Positions 1 to 8,931 of a stretch of 39,982 nucleotides of DNA are shown here, piece after piece. The stretch is from positions 1 through 39,982 of the IMG/VR virus record IMGVR_UViG_3300009551_000031; one strand, 5' to 3'. The DNA is from a virus. Each line of letters starts with the position of its first letter. Positions within the stretch are counted from its first letter, which is position 1. The position numbers and the translations under genes were made by a program. The notes beneath the pieces are model-generated. The model saw only the letters and a list, made by a program, of their open reading frames with translations. It was not told the DNA's origin and ran no database searches.

Positions 1-123
1 ACTCTGACCGCATCCTGTTCGGCAACGCCCTTTCGAACTACAACGCCACCTTCTCGACTGCGGCGACCAACGTCACTGCTTCGATGAAGGCAAGTGCTGC
101 CATCTTCGGGCTCGGCAAACGTC
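1..123. repeat. Left copy of terminal direct repeat (circular overlap)
   Basis: These 123 bases are identical to 39860-39982. The reading frame of the coat gene continues without a break across the join. The repeat therefore marks a circular or circularly permuted genome of 39,859 bp cut at an arbitrary point; it is not a biological repeat inside the genome. An assembly of a headful-packaged or circularised genome would give this. A true short terminal repeat located inside a coat gene would be very unusual. Confidence 0.95.
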
Positions 124-620
124 TGGCGAAGGCGGCCAATCCCCGCATTCGTCCGTGGCGCGTGGACAGCATGGAGGGCCGCGAATTCTACGTGGCGTTC
201 CATGGCGCCCGTTCGTTCCGCGACCTGAAGGCGGACACCACCATGCAGACCGCCAACACGTCGGCTCGCGCTCGCGAGGATGACGGCTGGAAGAACAACC
301 CGATCTTCCAGGACGGCGACCTGTTCTATGATGGCGTCCTTCACCGCGAAGTCCCGGAAATCGACGATTACTGCGCGACTGCCGGTTTCAACGGCATCGG
401 TGGCTCGTCGGCTGACGTTCGTCCGGTGTTCCTGTGCGGTTCGGGTGCGGTCGGCATTGCCTGGGGCCAGGAACCGACCCCGCGCACGGACTACATCAAG
501 GATTACGGCTTCCGTCCGGGTGTCGCGATCGAAGAATTGCTGGGTGTCAAGAAGATCAATTACAATGGCGTGCAGAACGGCATTGTGACGGTCCTCGTTG
601 GCGCTGCGGCTGACTCGTAA
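1..620 (+). CDS. Major capsid (coat) protein, C-terminal part
   Basis: This is the 3' part of the coat gene that begins at 39361. The codon phase at the join matches exactly, and the joined gene encodes 372 residues. An internal ATG at 84 is not the real start. The part here includes a stretch with FYVAFHGARSFRDLKAD and the C-terminal segment ending in LVGAAADS. It resembles the N4-gp56/DUF4043 type of phage capsid protein, which builds the icosahedral shell. The position after a scaffold-like gene and before gp4/gp10-like genes agrees with this. The family assignment is from sequence memory and is less certain than the coat role. Confidence 0.85.
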   Translation, partial: SDRILFGNALSNYNATFSTAATNVTASMKASAAIFGLGKRLAKAANPRIRPWRVDSMEGREFYVAFHGARSFRDLKADTTMQTANTSARAREDDGWKNNPIFQDGDLFYDGVLHREVPEIDDYCATAGFNGIGGSSADVRPVFLCGSGAVGIAWGQEPTPRTDYIKDYGFRPGVAIEELLGVKKINYNGVQNGIVTVLVGAAADS

Positions 621-633
621 GGAGACCTGAGCA

Positions 634-1074
634 ATGGCTACTTACACCTCCACGCACATCGCGAACAAGCGTCCGACCGCATATCACGGCTTCCGCCGCA
701 ATGTGCAGACGGCTCGCGCCGTAGTCGCGTGCACCGCCGCCCCGACCACCTCGGATACGCTCAACTTCTTCGACATGCCCGCAAATGCTGTCGTGGTCGG
801 TGGCTATCTGAAGTCGGACGACATGGACACGAACGGCTCGCCTACCATCACTCTCAATATCGGTGATGCGGGCTCGGCCACGCGCTTCTTCTCGGCCTCC
901 ACCGTCGCTCAGGCGGGCACGGCGGCTGTTGAGAGCGCGGCAAACGGCCTGGGCTATCAGTTCACGTCGAAGACGCGCGTTACCGGCACGGCTCAGGCCA
1001 ACGCCGCAACTGGCGTCGCCGGCAACGTCGAACTGTGCCTGCTCTACGTGGTCGAGGACTCGCAGACCTCGTAA
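634..1074 (+). CDS. Possible head decoration or minor structural protein
   Basis: A 146-residue protein starting 13 bases after the coat stop, with a clear AAGGAGA ribosome-binding site at 619-625. It is rich in Thr, Ala and Gly, with alternating hydrophobic segments (for example NAVVVGGYLKSDD and PTITLNIGDAG) that suggest a beta-sandwich. There is no signal peptide and no membrane segment. The place directly after the coat gene, in the same orientation and tightly spaced, suggests a decoration or capsid-stabilising protein made in high amount. No specific family is recognised, so the role is an inference from position and composition. Confidence 0.6.
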   Translation: MATYTSTHIANKRPTAYHGFRRNVQTARAVVACTAAPTTSDTLNFFDMPANAVVVGGYLKSDDMDTNGSPTITLNIGDAGSATRFFSASTVAQAGTAAVESAANGLGYQFTSKTRVTGTAQANAATGVAGNVELCLLYVVEDSQTS

Positions 1075-1099
1075 CCCTCTAACGACCTCGGGAGGCTGT

Positions 1100-1687
1100 A
1101 TGGCAACCTGTCGCAAAATCGTGACCGGAGGCTTGCAGCTTCTCGGGGCCTATGCGGGTGGGGAAGACCCAAGCGATGACGATGTGCAGACTGGCATGTC
1201 CGCCCTGCAAAGCATGTTTCTTGCTTGGGTCAACTCCGGAATGTTTGGACGGCTCCGCGATATTTACGTGACCGCCGACTACACGGCAAAAGAAGGTGAG
1301 CGCGTGACCGCCGCAACCGGCGTTACCGTCACTGTCCCGACAATCATCAACAATGAATCGTCCTGGCCCTACGGCTTCTGCGGATCGGTGCCGCAGCGCA
1401 CACCGCGCGACCTCGCGTTGATCGAGGTGTCGCAAGATGGCGCCGCCACGGATTATCTCTATGACCGCAACGGATGGGTCACCATCAACAATCTTGGCCT
1501 TGACGACGAATGCCCCCTGTCTGAGCGCGGAGAGCGTGGCTTGATGGGATGCGTGGCATTCGAACTTGCGGGCGACTTCAACATGGCAGTGCAGCCTAAC
1601 GTGGCGCGCCTATCGTCTCAGTTTCGCACAATGCTTTCCCTCAAATACGGATCGACCCAAGATCCGACGCCGGTCGAGTATCTGTAG
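1100..1687 (+). CDS. P22 gp4-like head-closure / tail accessory protein
   Basis: The start is the ATG at 1100 behind GGGAGG at 1090-1095; the longer reading frame upstream overlaps the previous gene and is rejected. The product has 195 residues. The N-terminal helical part (GLQLLGAYAGGEDPSDDD, then SALQSMFLAWVNSG) has the pattern of the P22 gp4 family (Ala-Leu..Leu-Gly, a D-rich turn, then a helix ending in W). In that family the protein binds the portal after DNA packaging, seals the head and begins tail assembly. The protein is longer than P22 gp4. The next gene starts on the last base of its stop codon (TAGTG). Confidence 0.7.
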   Translation: MATCRKIVTGGLQLLGAYAGGEDPSDDDVQTGMSALQSMFLAWVNSGMFGRLRDIYVTADYTAKEGERVTAATGVTVTVPTIINNESSWPYGFCGSVPQRTPRDLALIEVSQDGAATDYLYDRNGWVTINNLGLDDECPLSERGERGLMGCVAFELAGDFNMAVQPNVARLSSQFRTMLSLKYGSTQDPTPVEYL

Positions 1688-3063
1688 TGGTCGCCATACC
1701 CTTCGGCTTCAACGCATATCGAAGGAATGTCGGCCAGTTCAGCGAGACGCGCCTGGTCAATCAATATGCCGAGATCGGTTCGGACAAGAGCTTTCGCCTG
1801 ATCGGTCGTCCGGGTCTGGCGGAGGCTTACAGTCTGGCATCGGGTCCGGTGTACGGGGTCTATGCGCAACCCGGTTCGTTCAATGGCGATCTGTTCGCCG
1901 TAGCTGGCGGTGGGCTATATCGGCAAGGATCGCTGGTAGGGCCACTTTCGACAGCCTCGCGCGTCAGCATGGCTAGTAGTGAACTAGAGTTGTTGGTTGC
2001 GACCGGCGCTTCTATGTATCGCTACGATGGAACTAATATTGCGACTGTCTCATTTCCAGATAATGCTGGCGAAAATAGCGTAGTTTATTTTGCTGGACTG
2101 TTCATTGTAGCCCGCACTGGCACAGAGAAATTCTACTGGTCAGCAGTTCTAGACGGATCAACATGGGATAGCCTGTCGTTCGCGTCAGCAGAGAGAAAGC
2201 CTGACAATCTCGTTGGTATCATCGTGGTCGGTGATGAAATATGGATGGGCGGCGAGAATAGCTGGGAGTTCTGGGTTTCGACCGGCAATGCCGACGCTCC
2301 CTTTGAGAGGGTAGAGGGTCGGGTTTATGATCGCGGTGTCATCAACCGCGATAGCATGGTCAATTTCGACAACACTGCCGCGTGGGTCGGTCAGGACAAG
2401 ATCGTCTATCGGGGTGGTCCTGTTCCCCAGCGCATTTCTGACTATGGCGTGGAGGAGCGGCTCGCAGCCTCTGCTGACAGCGAAATACATGTCTGGACCT
2501 TCAAATGGAACGGCCATGAATTTCTGGTGGTCAATACGGATCAGGGCTCCTTCGCTTATGATGTGGCTACCCAGCAGTGGGCTGAGTTCAAGAGTTGGAA
2601 TCGCGCAGGCTGGCGCGCTCATCTGGGGTGCATGGTCGGCTCTACGGTTTATGCCGGCGACGACACTAACGGTACGATTTGGACGCTCGAACAGGATCAG
2701 CTTTTAGATGGCACCGATGCCATCGAGCGCATTTCCTCGGCCATCATCCATCTGACGGGGAAGCCTCAGCTACTCAACAGCGTGCATGTGGACATCTCAC
2801 CCGGTCAAACCCCGTCCCTGACCGGGCAGGGGTCGAGCCCGGTAGTCGAACTTCGGCTGTCTCGCGATGCCGGGAAGACATTCGGAAACTGGCGCTCGGC
2901 CCCCATCGGCGGACAGGGTGATTATCGCCGGCGCTCCTTCTGGACGCGCTGCGGACTGGTTGACGAGCCGGGGCTTGTTCTGGAGTTCCGCACGACCGAC
3001 CCTGCTCCATGGACGCTTTCGGGTGTCAGGATCAACGAACTTGCGGGTGGCCGTTCGCGATGA
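1687..3063 (+). CDS. P22 gp10-like packaged-DNA stabilisation / tail hub protein
   Basis: A 458-residue protein with a GTG start that shares its G with the preceding TAG stop. The N-terminus (IPFGFNAYRRNVGQFSETRL, VNQYAE) and the repeated pattern of short beta strands with GG and W residues (YFAGLFIVARTG, GDEIWMGGENSWEFW, VYRGGPVPQRISDYGVEERL) fit the P22 gp10 family of beta-propeller tail-hub proteins. These attach below gp4, plug the channel and give tailspikes a docking surface. The length is close to that of P22 gp10 (about 470 residues). It overlaps the next gene by four bases (ATGA). Confidence 0.8.
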   Translation: MVAIPFGFNAYRRNVGQFSETRLVNQYAEIGSDKSFRLIGRPGLAEAYSLASGPVYGVYAQPGSFNGDLFAVAGGGLYRQGSLVGPLSTASRVSMASSELELLVATGASMYRYDGTNIATVSFPDNAGENSVVYFAGLFIVARTGTEKFYWSAVLDGSTWDSLSFASAERKPDNLVGIIVVGDEIWMGGENSWEFWVSTGNADAPFERVEGRVYDRGVINRDSMVNFDNTAAWVGQDKIVYRGGPVPQRISDYGVEERLAASADSEIHVWTFKWNGHEFLVVNTDQGSFAYDVATQQWAEFKSWNRAGWRAHLGCMVGSTVYAGDDTNGTIWTLEQDQLLDGTDAIERISSAIIHLTGKPQLLNSVHVDISPGQTPSLTGQGSSPVVELRLSRDAGKTFGNWRSAPIGGQGDYRRRSFWTRCGLVDEPGLVLEFRTTDPAPWTLSGVRINELAGGRSR

Positions 3064-3581
3064 CGATCCGGCTTAATAGCTCCAACCCGGTTGTGGACAG
3101 CCAGGGGCGCCCGACCAACGAGTTTCTTCGCGCACTCAACGATTTCATCACCAGCACGGTTACGGCGGCACTTGCCAAGCAGACGGCGGATCAGGCTGTG
3201 ACGGCGGCAGCGACGGCACAGGATGCTGCTGCTGCTGCTGCTGCGGATGCCGCTTCACGCCAACCTGCCAGCACGTCTCTGACCAATCTGGCGGCGCTGA
3301 GTGGTACGGGGCTTGTTGAGCAGACCGGGCCAAACGCATTCACTGATCGCGGAATAGGCGTTGGGAGCGCTTCTACAATACCGACCCGCGCCGATGCGGA
3401 TGCGCGCTACGTCAAGCAAGGGCAGGCTGCGAGACCATCCTACTCTCCATATGGAGGGCAGGCGGTCAGTGCGGCGTATGTCCAGTCAGAGGCTCAGGCG
3501 ACAGACAATGCGGTCAAGGCGCTAGCGACTGCTGTCGATGCTATCAACAACAGGCTTCACACGACCGGCACGTTCACGTGA
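3060..3581 (+). CDS. Putative tail needle-position or fibre protein
   Basis: The start is the ATG at 3060, overlapping the gp10-like stop as ATGA. The product has 173 residues. The N-terminus (NSSNPVVDSQGRPTNEFLRA) is a motif often seen at the start of small tail proteins. An Ala-rich coiled-coil-like stretch follows at about residues 38-66, then a Ser/Thr/Gly-rich segment and a second helical stretch at the C-terminus. It occupies the place of the P22 tail needle gene 26, between gp10 and gp14. A trimeric needle or plug would fit the coiled coil, but no residue-level match to gp26 is seen. The assignment rests on gene order. Confidence 0.5.
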   Translation: MTIRLNSSNPVVDSQGRPTNEFLRALNDFITSTVTAALAKQTADQAVTAAATAQDAAAAAAADAASRQPASTSLTNLAALSGTGLVEQTGPNAFTDRGIGVGSASTIPTRADADARYVKQGQAARPSYSPYGGQAVSAAYVQSEAQATDNAVKALATAVDAINNRLHTTGTFT

Positions 3582-4000
3582 TAGAACGCTCGTTCGATGC
3601 CGCCAGGATCAACGAGCTAGTCAATCACCCCACAGTCAGGCCGTTCATAGGACCTGGCGATCAGGCGCTGGACCTGACCGACAACGTAACCGACTTCAAC
3701 AATATCTTCCTGCTCGGACCTAGTGGTGGCTTTGGCTATCTCTGGACCGCTCCCCAAACATACGAAATACATACCTTCATCCTGCCCGAGGGCCGTGGAC
3801 GCAACGCCTACGGGCTTGCGCAGGAATCGCTTGCTTACATGCGCAGCCAAGGCGCGCTCCACCTCTGGACGAGAGTGCTTCCCGAGGCCGTCAACGTGCG
3901 CCGCTTCACCATTGCCGCCGGCCTAAAGCCAGCGGGTCAAAACACCGTCCAGACCACTGACGGACCGATCACGTACGACCTGTTTGATTGGAGGGCTTGA
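3578..4000 (+). CDS. P22 gp14-like (DUF2824-type) assembly protein
   Basis: A 140-residue protein with an ATG start overlapping the previous stop by four bases. It has a compact alpha/beta pattern (FDAARINELVNHPTVRPFIG, then NNIFLLGPSGGFGYLW, TYEIHTFILPEGRGRNAYGL) resembling a degenerate acetyltransferase-like fold. DUF2824 proteins such as P22 gp14 show this pattern and sit between the needle and gp7 genes. In P22, gp14 is reported to help assembly. The gene order here is the same. The exact molecular function is unknown. Confidence 0.65.
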   Translation: MIERSFDAARINELVNHPTVRPFIGPGDQALDLTDNVTDFNNIFLLGPSGGFGYLWTAPQTYEIHTFILPEGRGRNAYGLAQESLAYMRSQGALHLWTRVLPEAVNVRRFTIAAGLKPAGQNTVQTTDGPITYDLFDWRA

Positions 4001-4675
4001 ATGCCTGCTGCTCTTCCTGCTGCAATTATCGGCGGCGCAATCATTGGCGGCGGGGCGTCAATGCTCGCCGCGAAAAGCGCGGCCAATGCTGCCAAAAGCG
4101 CTGCCAATCAGAACAACGCAACCCAGCTCCAAATTTATAATTCGAACAAGGGCACGCTTCAGCCGTTCGTAAACAGCGGTACGCAGGCCCAGGGTCAGAT
4201 CAATGCCCTACTCGGGTTGGGCGGCGACAGTCAGGCGGCCAGCAACGCCTTCAACACATTCCAGAATAGCGACGGCTATCAGTTCCGCATGGATCAGGGG
4301 ATGAAGGCTCTTAACACCGGCCTCGCCTCGCGCGGTCTCATCCAGTCCGGCGCTGCGATCAAAGGTGCTGAGCAATACGGGCAAAATCTAGCATCGGGCG
4401 AATTCGGGAATTATCTCGGCTATCTCGGCAACCAACAACAGACCGGGCTTTCTGCCGCCAATGCTCTGGCGGGTGTTGGAACCAACTACGCCAATGCGAC
4501 CAGCGCCAATAACAACAGCGCTGCAACCGCCAGTGGTAACGCGTCATTGGCGACGGGCGCCAATATTAACAGCTTGATCGGCACCGGCATCAACGCCTTG
4601 GCGCTAAAACAAGGGCTCGGCAGTAGCTACGGCGGCGGCTCTGTGTATGGCGGCAATCTAGGGGGCATCTACTGA
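4001..4675 (+). CDS. P22 gp7-like DNA ejection protein
   Basis: A 224-residue protein beginning directly after the preceding stop. It opens with a small hydrophobic Gly/Ala segment (AAIIGGAIIGGGASMLAA, about residues 6-23). An Ala/Asn/Gln-rich helix follows, then the conserved-looking block DGYQFRMDQGMKALNTGLAS and a Gly/Asn-rich tail. This layout is common in gp7-type ejection proteins, which leave the virion with the DNA and help form a channel through the host envelope. The next gene (gp20 position) overlaps by one base (TGATG), which points to coordinated synthesis. Confidence 0.75.
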   Translation: MPAALPAAIIGGAIIGGGASMLAAKSAANAAKSAANQNNATQLQIYNSNKGTLQPFVNSGTQAQGQINALLGLGGDSQAASNAFNTFQNSDGYQFRMDQGMKALNTGLASRGLIQSGAAIKGAEQYGQNLASGEFGNYLGYLGNQQQTGLSAANALAGVGTNYANATSANNNSAATASGNASLATGANINSLIGTGINALALKQGLGSSYGGGSVYGGNLGGIY

Positions 4676-6651
4676 TGGGTGTCGATCTGGAATGGGGGCT
4701 TAACCAGCAGCATCCCGATATCGTCGGTGGCGTTGTGCAGTCGCTTCAGACGGGGCGTGCGCTGGGCCTCCAGAAGCAGGCCGACAATGCCTTCATGACA
4801 CTGAAGGCCAACCCGAACGACCAGCAGGCGCTAACCACGCTCGCGGCTACCGATCCGCAGCGCGCCAATGCATTCCTGATGGTGGCAAATGCCAACCGCG
4901 CCGCAGCGGCTCGTCAGGCGGCTGGTCAGGTCATCCAGGCATCTGGCGCATTTGGATCCTCGCAGGCTCCGCAAGCGGCCCCACAACCTCAATCCGCGCC
5001 GCAGGGTGCGCCGGGTGCCCCGTCTCCACAGCAAACCTCTCCCGCCTCGCTAGATGCCTCGCATCCCGCCGTACAGCAGGTTGGAGCCGCTGCCTCGTCC
5101 GGGCAAGTCAATCCGACAGACGCATGGGCTGCGCTTTACAGCGCCGATCCTCAGCTTGGCGATCAGATGATGACCGCCGTCAAGAACATGGACGATATGC
5201 GCCGTTCACGGTTGGCCGAAACTTCGTCTGCTCTCGCTAATGCCGCACAGTCCCTCAAGGCGGTCCCGGTTAATCAGCGTCAGGCTGCAGCGATGAAGCT
5301 ACTTCCCCAGCTTCAGGCGCATGGCGTTACCCCTGACATGATTCAGAGCGCCGATCTGTCGGACGCGGGCCTTAACGGCCTGATCGGGCAGAGCATCGGC
5401 GCGCTCGGCATGATGCAGGAAGCAGACAAACAGCGCGAGATCGGTATCCAGCAGCAGAACGCCGACACGCAGCGTTTCGCGGCCAATTCGACGGCGGCTT
5501 ATCAGCAGGGCGAACTCAACAAGCCAGTACCCTTGCAGTTCGGTGAAAGCCTTGTTCGCCCTCAAACGGGCCAGACGGTGGCAGGAGGCTTCGGGGCGCC
5601 ACAGCAAAACGTCGTGCCGCTCGAACAGGTCTGGGGCCAGATCGCGCCCGGCGTCAAGCCGACCAGCGGTGTTCGCACGCCCGCCGAACAGCAGGCACTG
5701 GTCAATAGGGGCGTGACGTTCGCCAGCAACAGCGCACATCTCGATGGCAATGCGATCGATGTCCCCATCGTCAAGGGCCAGACGCCGCAGTCTATCCAGC
5801 AAGCATATGCGCAGCAGGGCATCAATGTTCGCGTGATCCAGGAGAGCGGGCGGGGCGCAGGGCAGGGCACAGGACCGCATTTCCATATCCAGCGTGTGGA
5901 CGGCGGAAGCGCGCAGGGCGGCATGATGGGGGCTCTACAGGCGCAGGCCGCACAGATTGCGTCCTATCAAATGCCGCCCCCAACAGGGCGCGCGGCAACG
6001 TCGGCACAGGGCGCGGCTATCATGCAGATGGTGTCGCAACTTAACCCGCAATACGACGCGACGCAGTATCACGAAAAGAATGCTGCCGTGGTCAAGTTTG
6101 GGAGTGGCAAGCAGGGCGACCAGGTGCGTTCGCTCAATGTGGCCGTGGATCACTTGGACCAACTCGGCAACGCGGTCCAGGCGCTCGGAAACGGCAACGT
6201 TCGCCTGTTCAATGGTATCTCTCAGTCGTTCGCCGCAGCTACGGGATCCGCTATCCCGACCAACTTCGATGCGATCAAGAATTTCGTCACCGATGAAGTC
6301 ACCAAGGCCGTTATCGGTGGCGGAGGTGGTGTAGGGGATCGCGACAAGGCGGCGCAGATCATCTCTCGCGCAAATTCTCCGCAGCAGCTCACGCAGGCTA
6401 TTACTCAGGTGCAAGGCCTCATGGGTGGCCAGCTCAATGGTCTGCGCCGCCAGTACGAGGCTTCAACCGGCCTTAACGACTTCGAGAAGCGTTATGTTTC
6501 TCCGCGCGCCGCGCAGGTTTTGCAGGCTCACACTGGGGTTAACGCTGCACCTCCTGCTGCAATCGACTTCCTCAAGAAAAACCCCAACCTTCGCGCGCAA
6601 TTCGACGCCAAATATGGCGCTGGTGCGTCTGCTTCTGTGCTGGGGAGCTAG
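4675..6651 (+). CDS. Ejection protein (gp20 position) with M15-like peptidase domain
   Basis: A 658-residue protein. The N-terminal half is Gln/Ala-rich and helical, typical of ejection proteins, with a Pro/Gln/Ala linker at about residues 95-130. Residues 320-405 look like an M15-type (VanY or D-Ala-D-Ala peptidase-like) zinc domain: SGVRT, then SAHLDGNAID with H355 and D362, then HFHIQ with H402 and H404. These match the SxHxxGxAxD and HxH zinc-binding pattern. The C-terminal part is again helical. The inferred role is local cutting of peptidoglycan during genome delivery, carried within an ejected internal protein. Enzyme activity is not shown. Confidence 0.75.
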   Translation: MGVDLEWGLNQQHPDIVGGVVQSLQTGRALGLQKQADNAFMTLKANPNDQQALTTLAATDPQRANAFLMVANANRAAAARQAAGQVIQASGAFGSSQAPQAAPQPQSAPQGAPGAPSPQQTSPASLDASHPAVQQVGAAASSGQVNPTDAWAALYSADPQLGDQMMTAVKNMDDMRRSRLAETSSALANAAQSLKAVPVNQRQAAAMKLLPQLQAHGVTPDMIQSADLSDAGLNGLIGQSIGALGMMQEADKQREIGIQQQNADTQRFAANSTAAYQQGELNKPVPLQFGESLVRPQTGQTVAGGFGAPQQNVVPLEQVWGQIAPGVKPTSGVRTPAEQQALVNRGVTFASNSAHLDGNAIDVPIVKGQTPQSIQQAYAQQGINVRVIQESGRGAGQGTGPHFHIQRVDGGSAQGGMMGALQAQAAQIASYQMPPPTGRAATSAQGAAIMQMVSQLNPQYDATQYHEKNAAVVKFGSGKQGDQVRSLNVAVDHLDQLGNAVQALGNGNVRLFNGISQSFAAATGSAIPTNFDAIKNFVTDEVTKAVIGGGGGVGDRDKAAQIISRANSPQQLTQAITQVQGLMGGQLNGLRRQYEASTGLNDFEKRYVSPRAAQVLQAHTGVNAAPPAAIDFLKKNPNLRAQFDAKYGAGASASVLGS

Positions 6652-8853
6652 ATGGCAAACCCATTCGATCAGTTCGACGGACCGGCCACTCCAGCCCCGG
6701 CGGCACAATCGAACCCCTTCGATCAATTTGAGGCGAGCGCCGCGCCTGGGCCCTCATGGACATCCCAGGAAACAGCGCAGGGCTGGCGTCGTGGCGCAGA
6801 TGGGAAGGTCGAGTTTCTTCGATCCGAAACAGCGCCCGCAAGCGATGGCTATAGCGGATCATATGCCGACCCGGATGGTGTCATTAGGCAGCATGTCGCC
6901 ATATACGGCACCGGTAAGCCCGTTGTTCCAGAAAACCCTATTGACAAGCTTCCGGCGTCGAGCAGGCCCGGCCTGACCGACACAATCGTTCATGGCATGA
7001 CGCTCGGGCTAGACACGGAAGCAGATGGTCTAGCTACCGCCGCCGGCAATCTTATCGCACATCCCGTCCAGGCATGGAACAGCGGGGGGCAGTCCGTCTC
7101 TGACGCATACCATCAAGGCCGCGACGAAAATCTAGCTCGTCTCGATTATGTCAATCAGCATAATCCCATTGCCTCCAAGATAGCAGATTTCGGCGGCATG
7201 GTTCTTTCTCCGATTGGCGCTCCCAAGGCGGTAGCGACCGGTTTCGAGGGCCTAAAGACGCTCGCAAAGAGCGGCGCAATCATTGGCGGACTGTCGGGAT
7301 TTGAGGAGGGCGACGGCACTGTTGGGCAGCGCCTTGAAAGCGCGGCGGTTGGTTCCGGCGTTGGCGCGGTTGCGGCACCCCTTATTGGCCATTTCGCTGG
7401 CGGCGTCGCAGGATTGGCTGGCGACGTTGTAAACCACGTCACAGCCCGTCGCGCAGCCGTTACAGGCGCCGATCTCGTCGCTCAAAAACTTGCAGAGGAC
7501 AATATTACGCCGGCAGACGCTGCACAGGCCCTTGGAAGCGCTCAGGCCAATGGGACGCCGGCAGTTCTCGCCGACCTTGGCGAGAACACCCGCGCTTTTG
7601 GAGGGTCGGTTTCCCGCCAGCCTGGCGCCGCTCGTAACGTCGCCAAGACAGTAACTGCCGAACGTCAACTCGGTCAGGGGGAGCGTATCAAGGATGCGAT
7701 CAACCGTGATCTAGGGCATACCACGGACGTTCTGGAGGAAAGCGAACGCCTGATCGAGCAGGCCAAGGCCAAGGCATCGCCGCTTTATGAAAAGGCATAT
7801 GCACAGCCGACAAACAGCGACAAGATCCAAGGCATCCTGAAGACGCCCGCTGCCCGTGGCGCACTGAAGCGAGCCTACAATATCGCAGCCAATGAAGGTA
7901 TTGACCCGCATCGCCTCGGGATTGATCTCGACATGCAGGGCGAGCCTACTTTGACCCGCGTACCAACCACGCAGACGTTGGATTATGTAAAGCGCGGCCT
8001 TGATGACATCATCGAAAAGAACCGCAGCCCCCTCACTGGCAAGCTTATCCTGGATGAGAGCGGCAAGGCAGTTAACGGGGTCAAACAGCGCCTTCTTGCT
8101 GAAATGGACCGCCTTAACCCCGACTACAAGGCGGCAAGGGCGGCATACGCAGGACCGGCAAAACTGCGTGAAGCGATGATGGACGGGAAGGCCGCCCTCA
8201 ACAAGTCGGCTGCCGAAATCAATCAGCGCCTCAAGAACATGACGCCCGCTGAACATGAGCAATATGCCCTTGGGCTTCGTTCTGCCATCGCCGATAAACT
8301 GGAATCAGGCGCCGACAACTCGAACAAGGTTCGCCAGCTCGTCGCCAACCCCAAGAAGCGCGCAGCACTTCAGCAGGTGTTCGGCGGCCGGTCCAATCTA
8401 GACCGCTTTCTCGCCACGCTTGATAATGAGCAAAAGGCGTTCGAGACTTACGCAGCAGTGCATCGCGGATCGCCCACGGCGGAACGCAGGGGCGAGGATG
8501 CTCACAATAGCGATATCAAGCTAATCCACGGGTTTGTGAAGGATGGCGCTGAGCTTGTCGGGGGCGGTCACCTTGGATTTGCCTGTGTCGCCCTGCGTCG
8601 GGCCGGGGATGCGGTTAGGTACGGTGTAGGCAAAGCCGGACAACGCGCGCGCGAGGATGCTGCGTCTTTGCTCTTCAGCTCTAACCCTAGCGAGTTCACC
8701 AATGCCATGGCGCAACGCGACGCGAGCGTCGCTGCGCGCAACCACAGGCTGAATGTCCTCATGGAACTCGGAAACATCGGCGGGGGCAAGATAGCTGCCG
8801 CAGGTGGGGCAGCGTCGTCCAACGCTCTTCTGGGCAGCAAGCCACCGAAATAA
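6652..8853 (+). CDS. Large internal ejection protein (gp16 position)
   Basis: A 733-residue protein starting directly after the preceding stop. The N-terminus repeats the motif NPFDQF twice (about residues 3-8 and 21-26), a signature often seen in large phage injection proteins. A Gly/Ala-rich hydrophobic region at about residues 180-260 could insert into a membrane. The rest is long Ala/Lys/Glu helix with blocks such as RQPGAARNVAKTVTAERQL. By place it corresponds to P22 gp16, which is ejected with the genome and acts in membrane passage of the DNA. A strong terminator follows 30 bases downstream. Confidence 0.75.
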   Translation: MANPFDQFDGPATPAPAAQSNPFDQFEASAAPGPSWTSQETAQGWRRGADGKVEFLRSETAPASDGYSGSYADPDGVIRQHVAIYGTGKPVVPENPIDKLPASSRPGLTDTIVHGMTLGLDTEADGLATAAGNLIAHPVQAWNSGGQSVSDAYHQGRDENLARLDYVNQHNPIASKIADFGGMVLSPIGAPKAVATGFEGLKTLAKSGAIIGGLSGFEEGDGTVGQRLESAAVGSGVGAVAAPLIGHFAGGVAGLAGDVVNHVTARRAAVTGADLVAQKLAEDNITPADAAQALGSAQANGTPAVLADLGENTRAFGGSVSRQPGAARNVAKTVTAERQLGQGERIKDAINRDLGHTTDVLEESERLIEQAKAKASPLYEKAYAQPTNSDKIQGILKTPAARGALKRAYNIAANEGIDPHRLGIDLDMQGEPTLTRVPTTQTLDYVKRGLDDIIEKNRSPLTGKLILDESGKAVNGVKQRLLAEMDRLNPDYKAARAAYAGPAKLREAMMDGKAALNKSAAEINQRLKNMTPAEHEQYALGLRSAIADKLESGADNSNKVRQLVANPKKRAALQQVFGGRSNLDRFLATLDNEQKAFETYAAVHRGSPTAERRGEDAHNSDIKLIHGFVKDGAELVGGGHLGFACVALRRAGDAVRYGVGKAGQRAREDAASLLFSSNPSEFTNAMAQRDASVAARNHRLNVLMELGNIGGGKIAAAGGAASSNALLGSKPPK

Positions 8854-8882
8854 TCGCCCGATCATTACCTGAACCATAGCAC

Positions 8883-8910
8883 AGCCGCCGGGAAACCGCG
8901 CGGCTTTTTT
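8883..8910 (+). terminator. Rho-independent terminator after the ejection genes
   Basis: The inverted repeat AGCCGC (8883-8888) and GCGGCT (8900-8905) encloses an 11-base loop region that can pair further (GG with CC). It is followed directly by a run of T to 8910. The hairpin lies between the gp16-position gene and the tailspike gene, so tailspike expression probably needs read-through or a local promoter. Confidence 0.85.
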
Positions 8911-8931
8911 CGTATCTGATAGGAGCCACCA

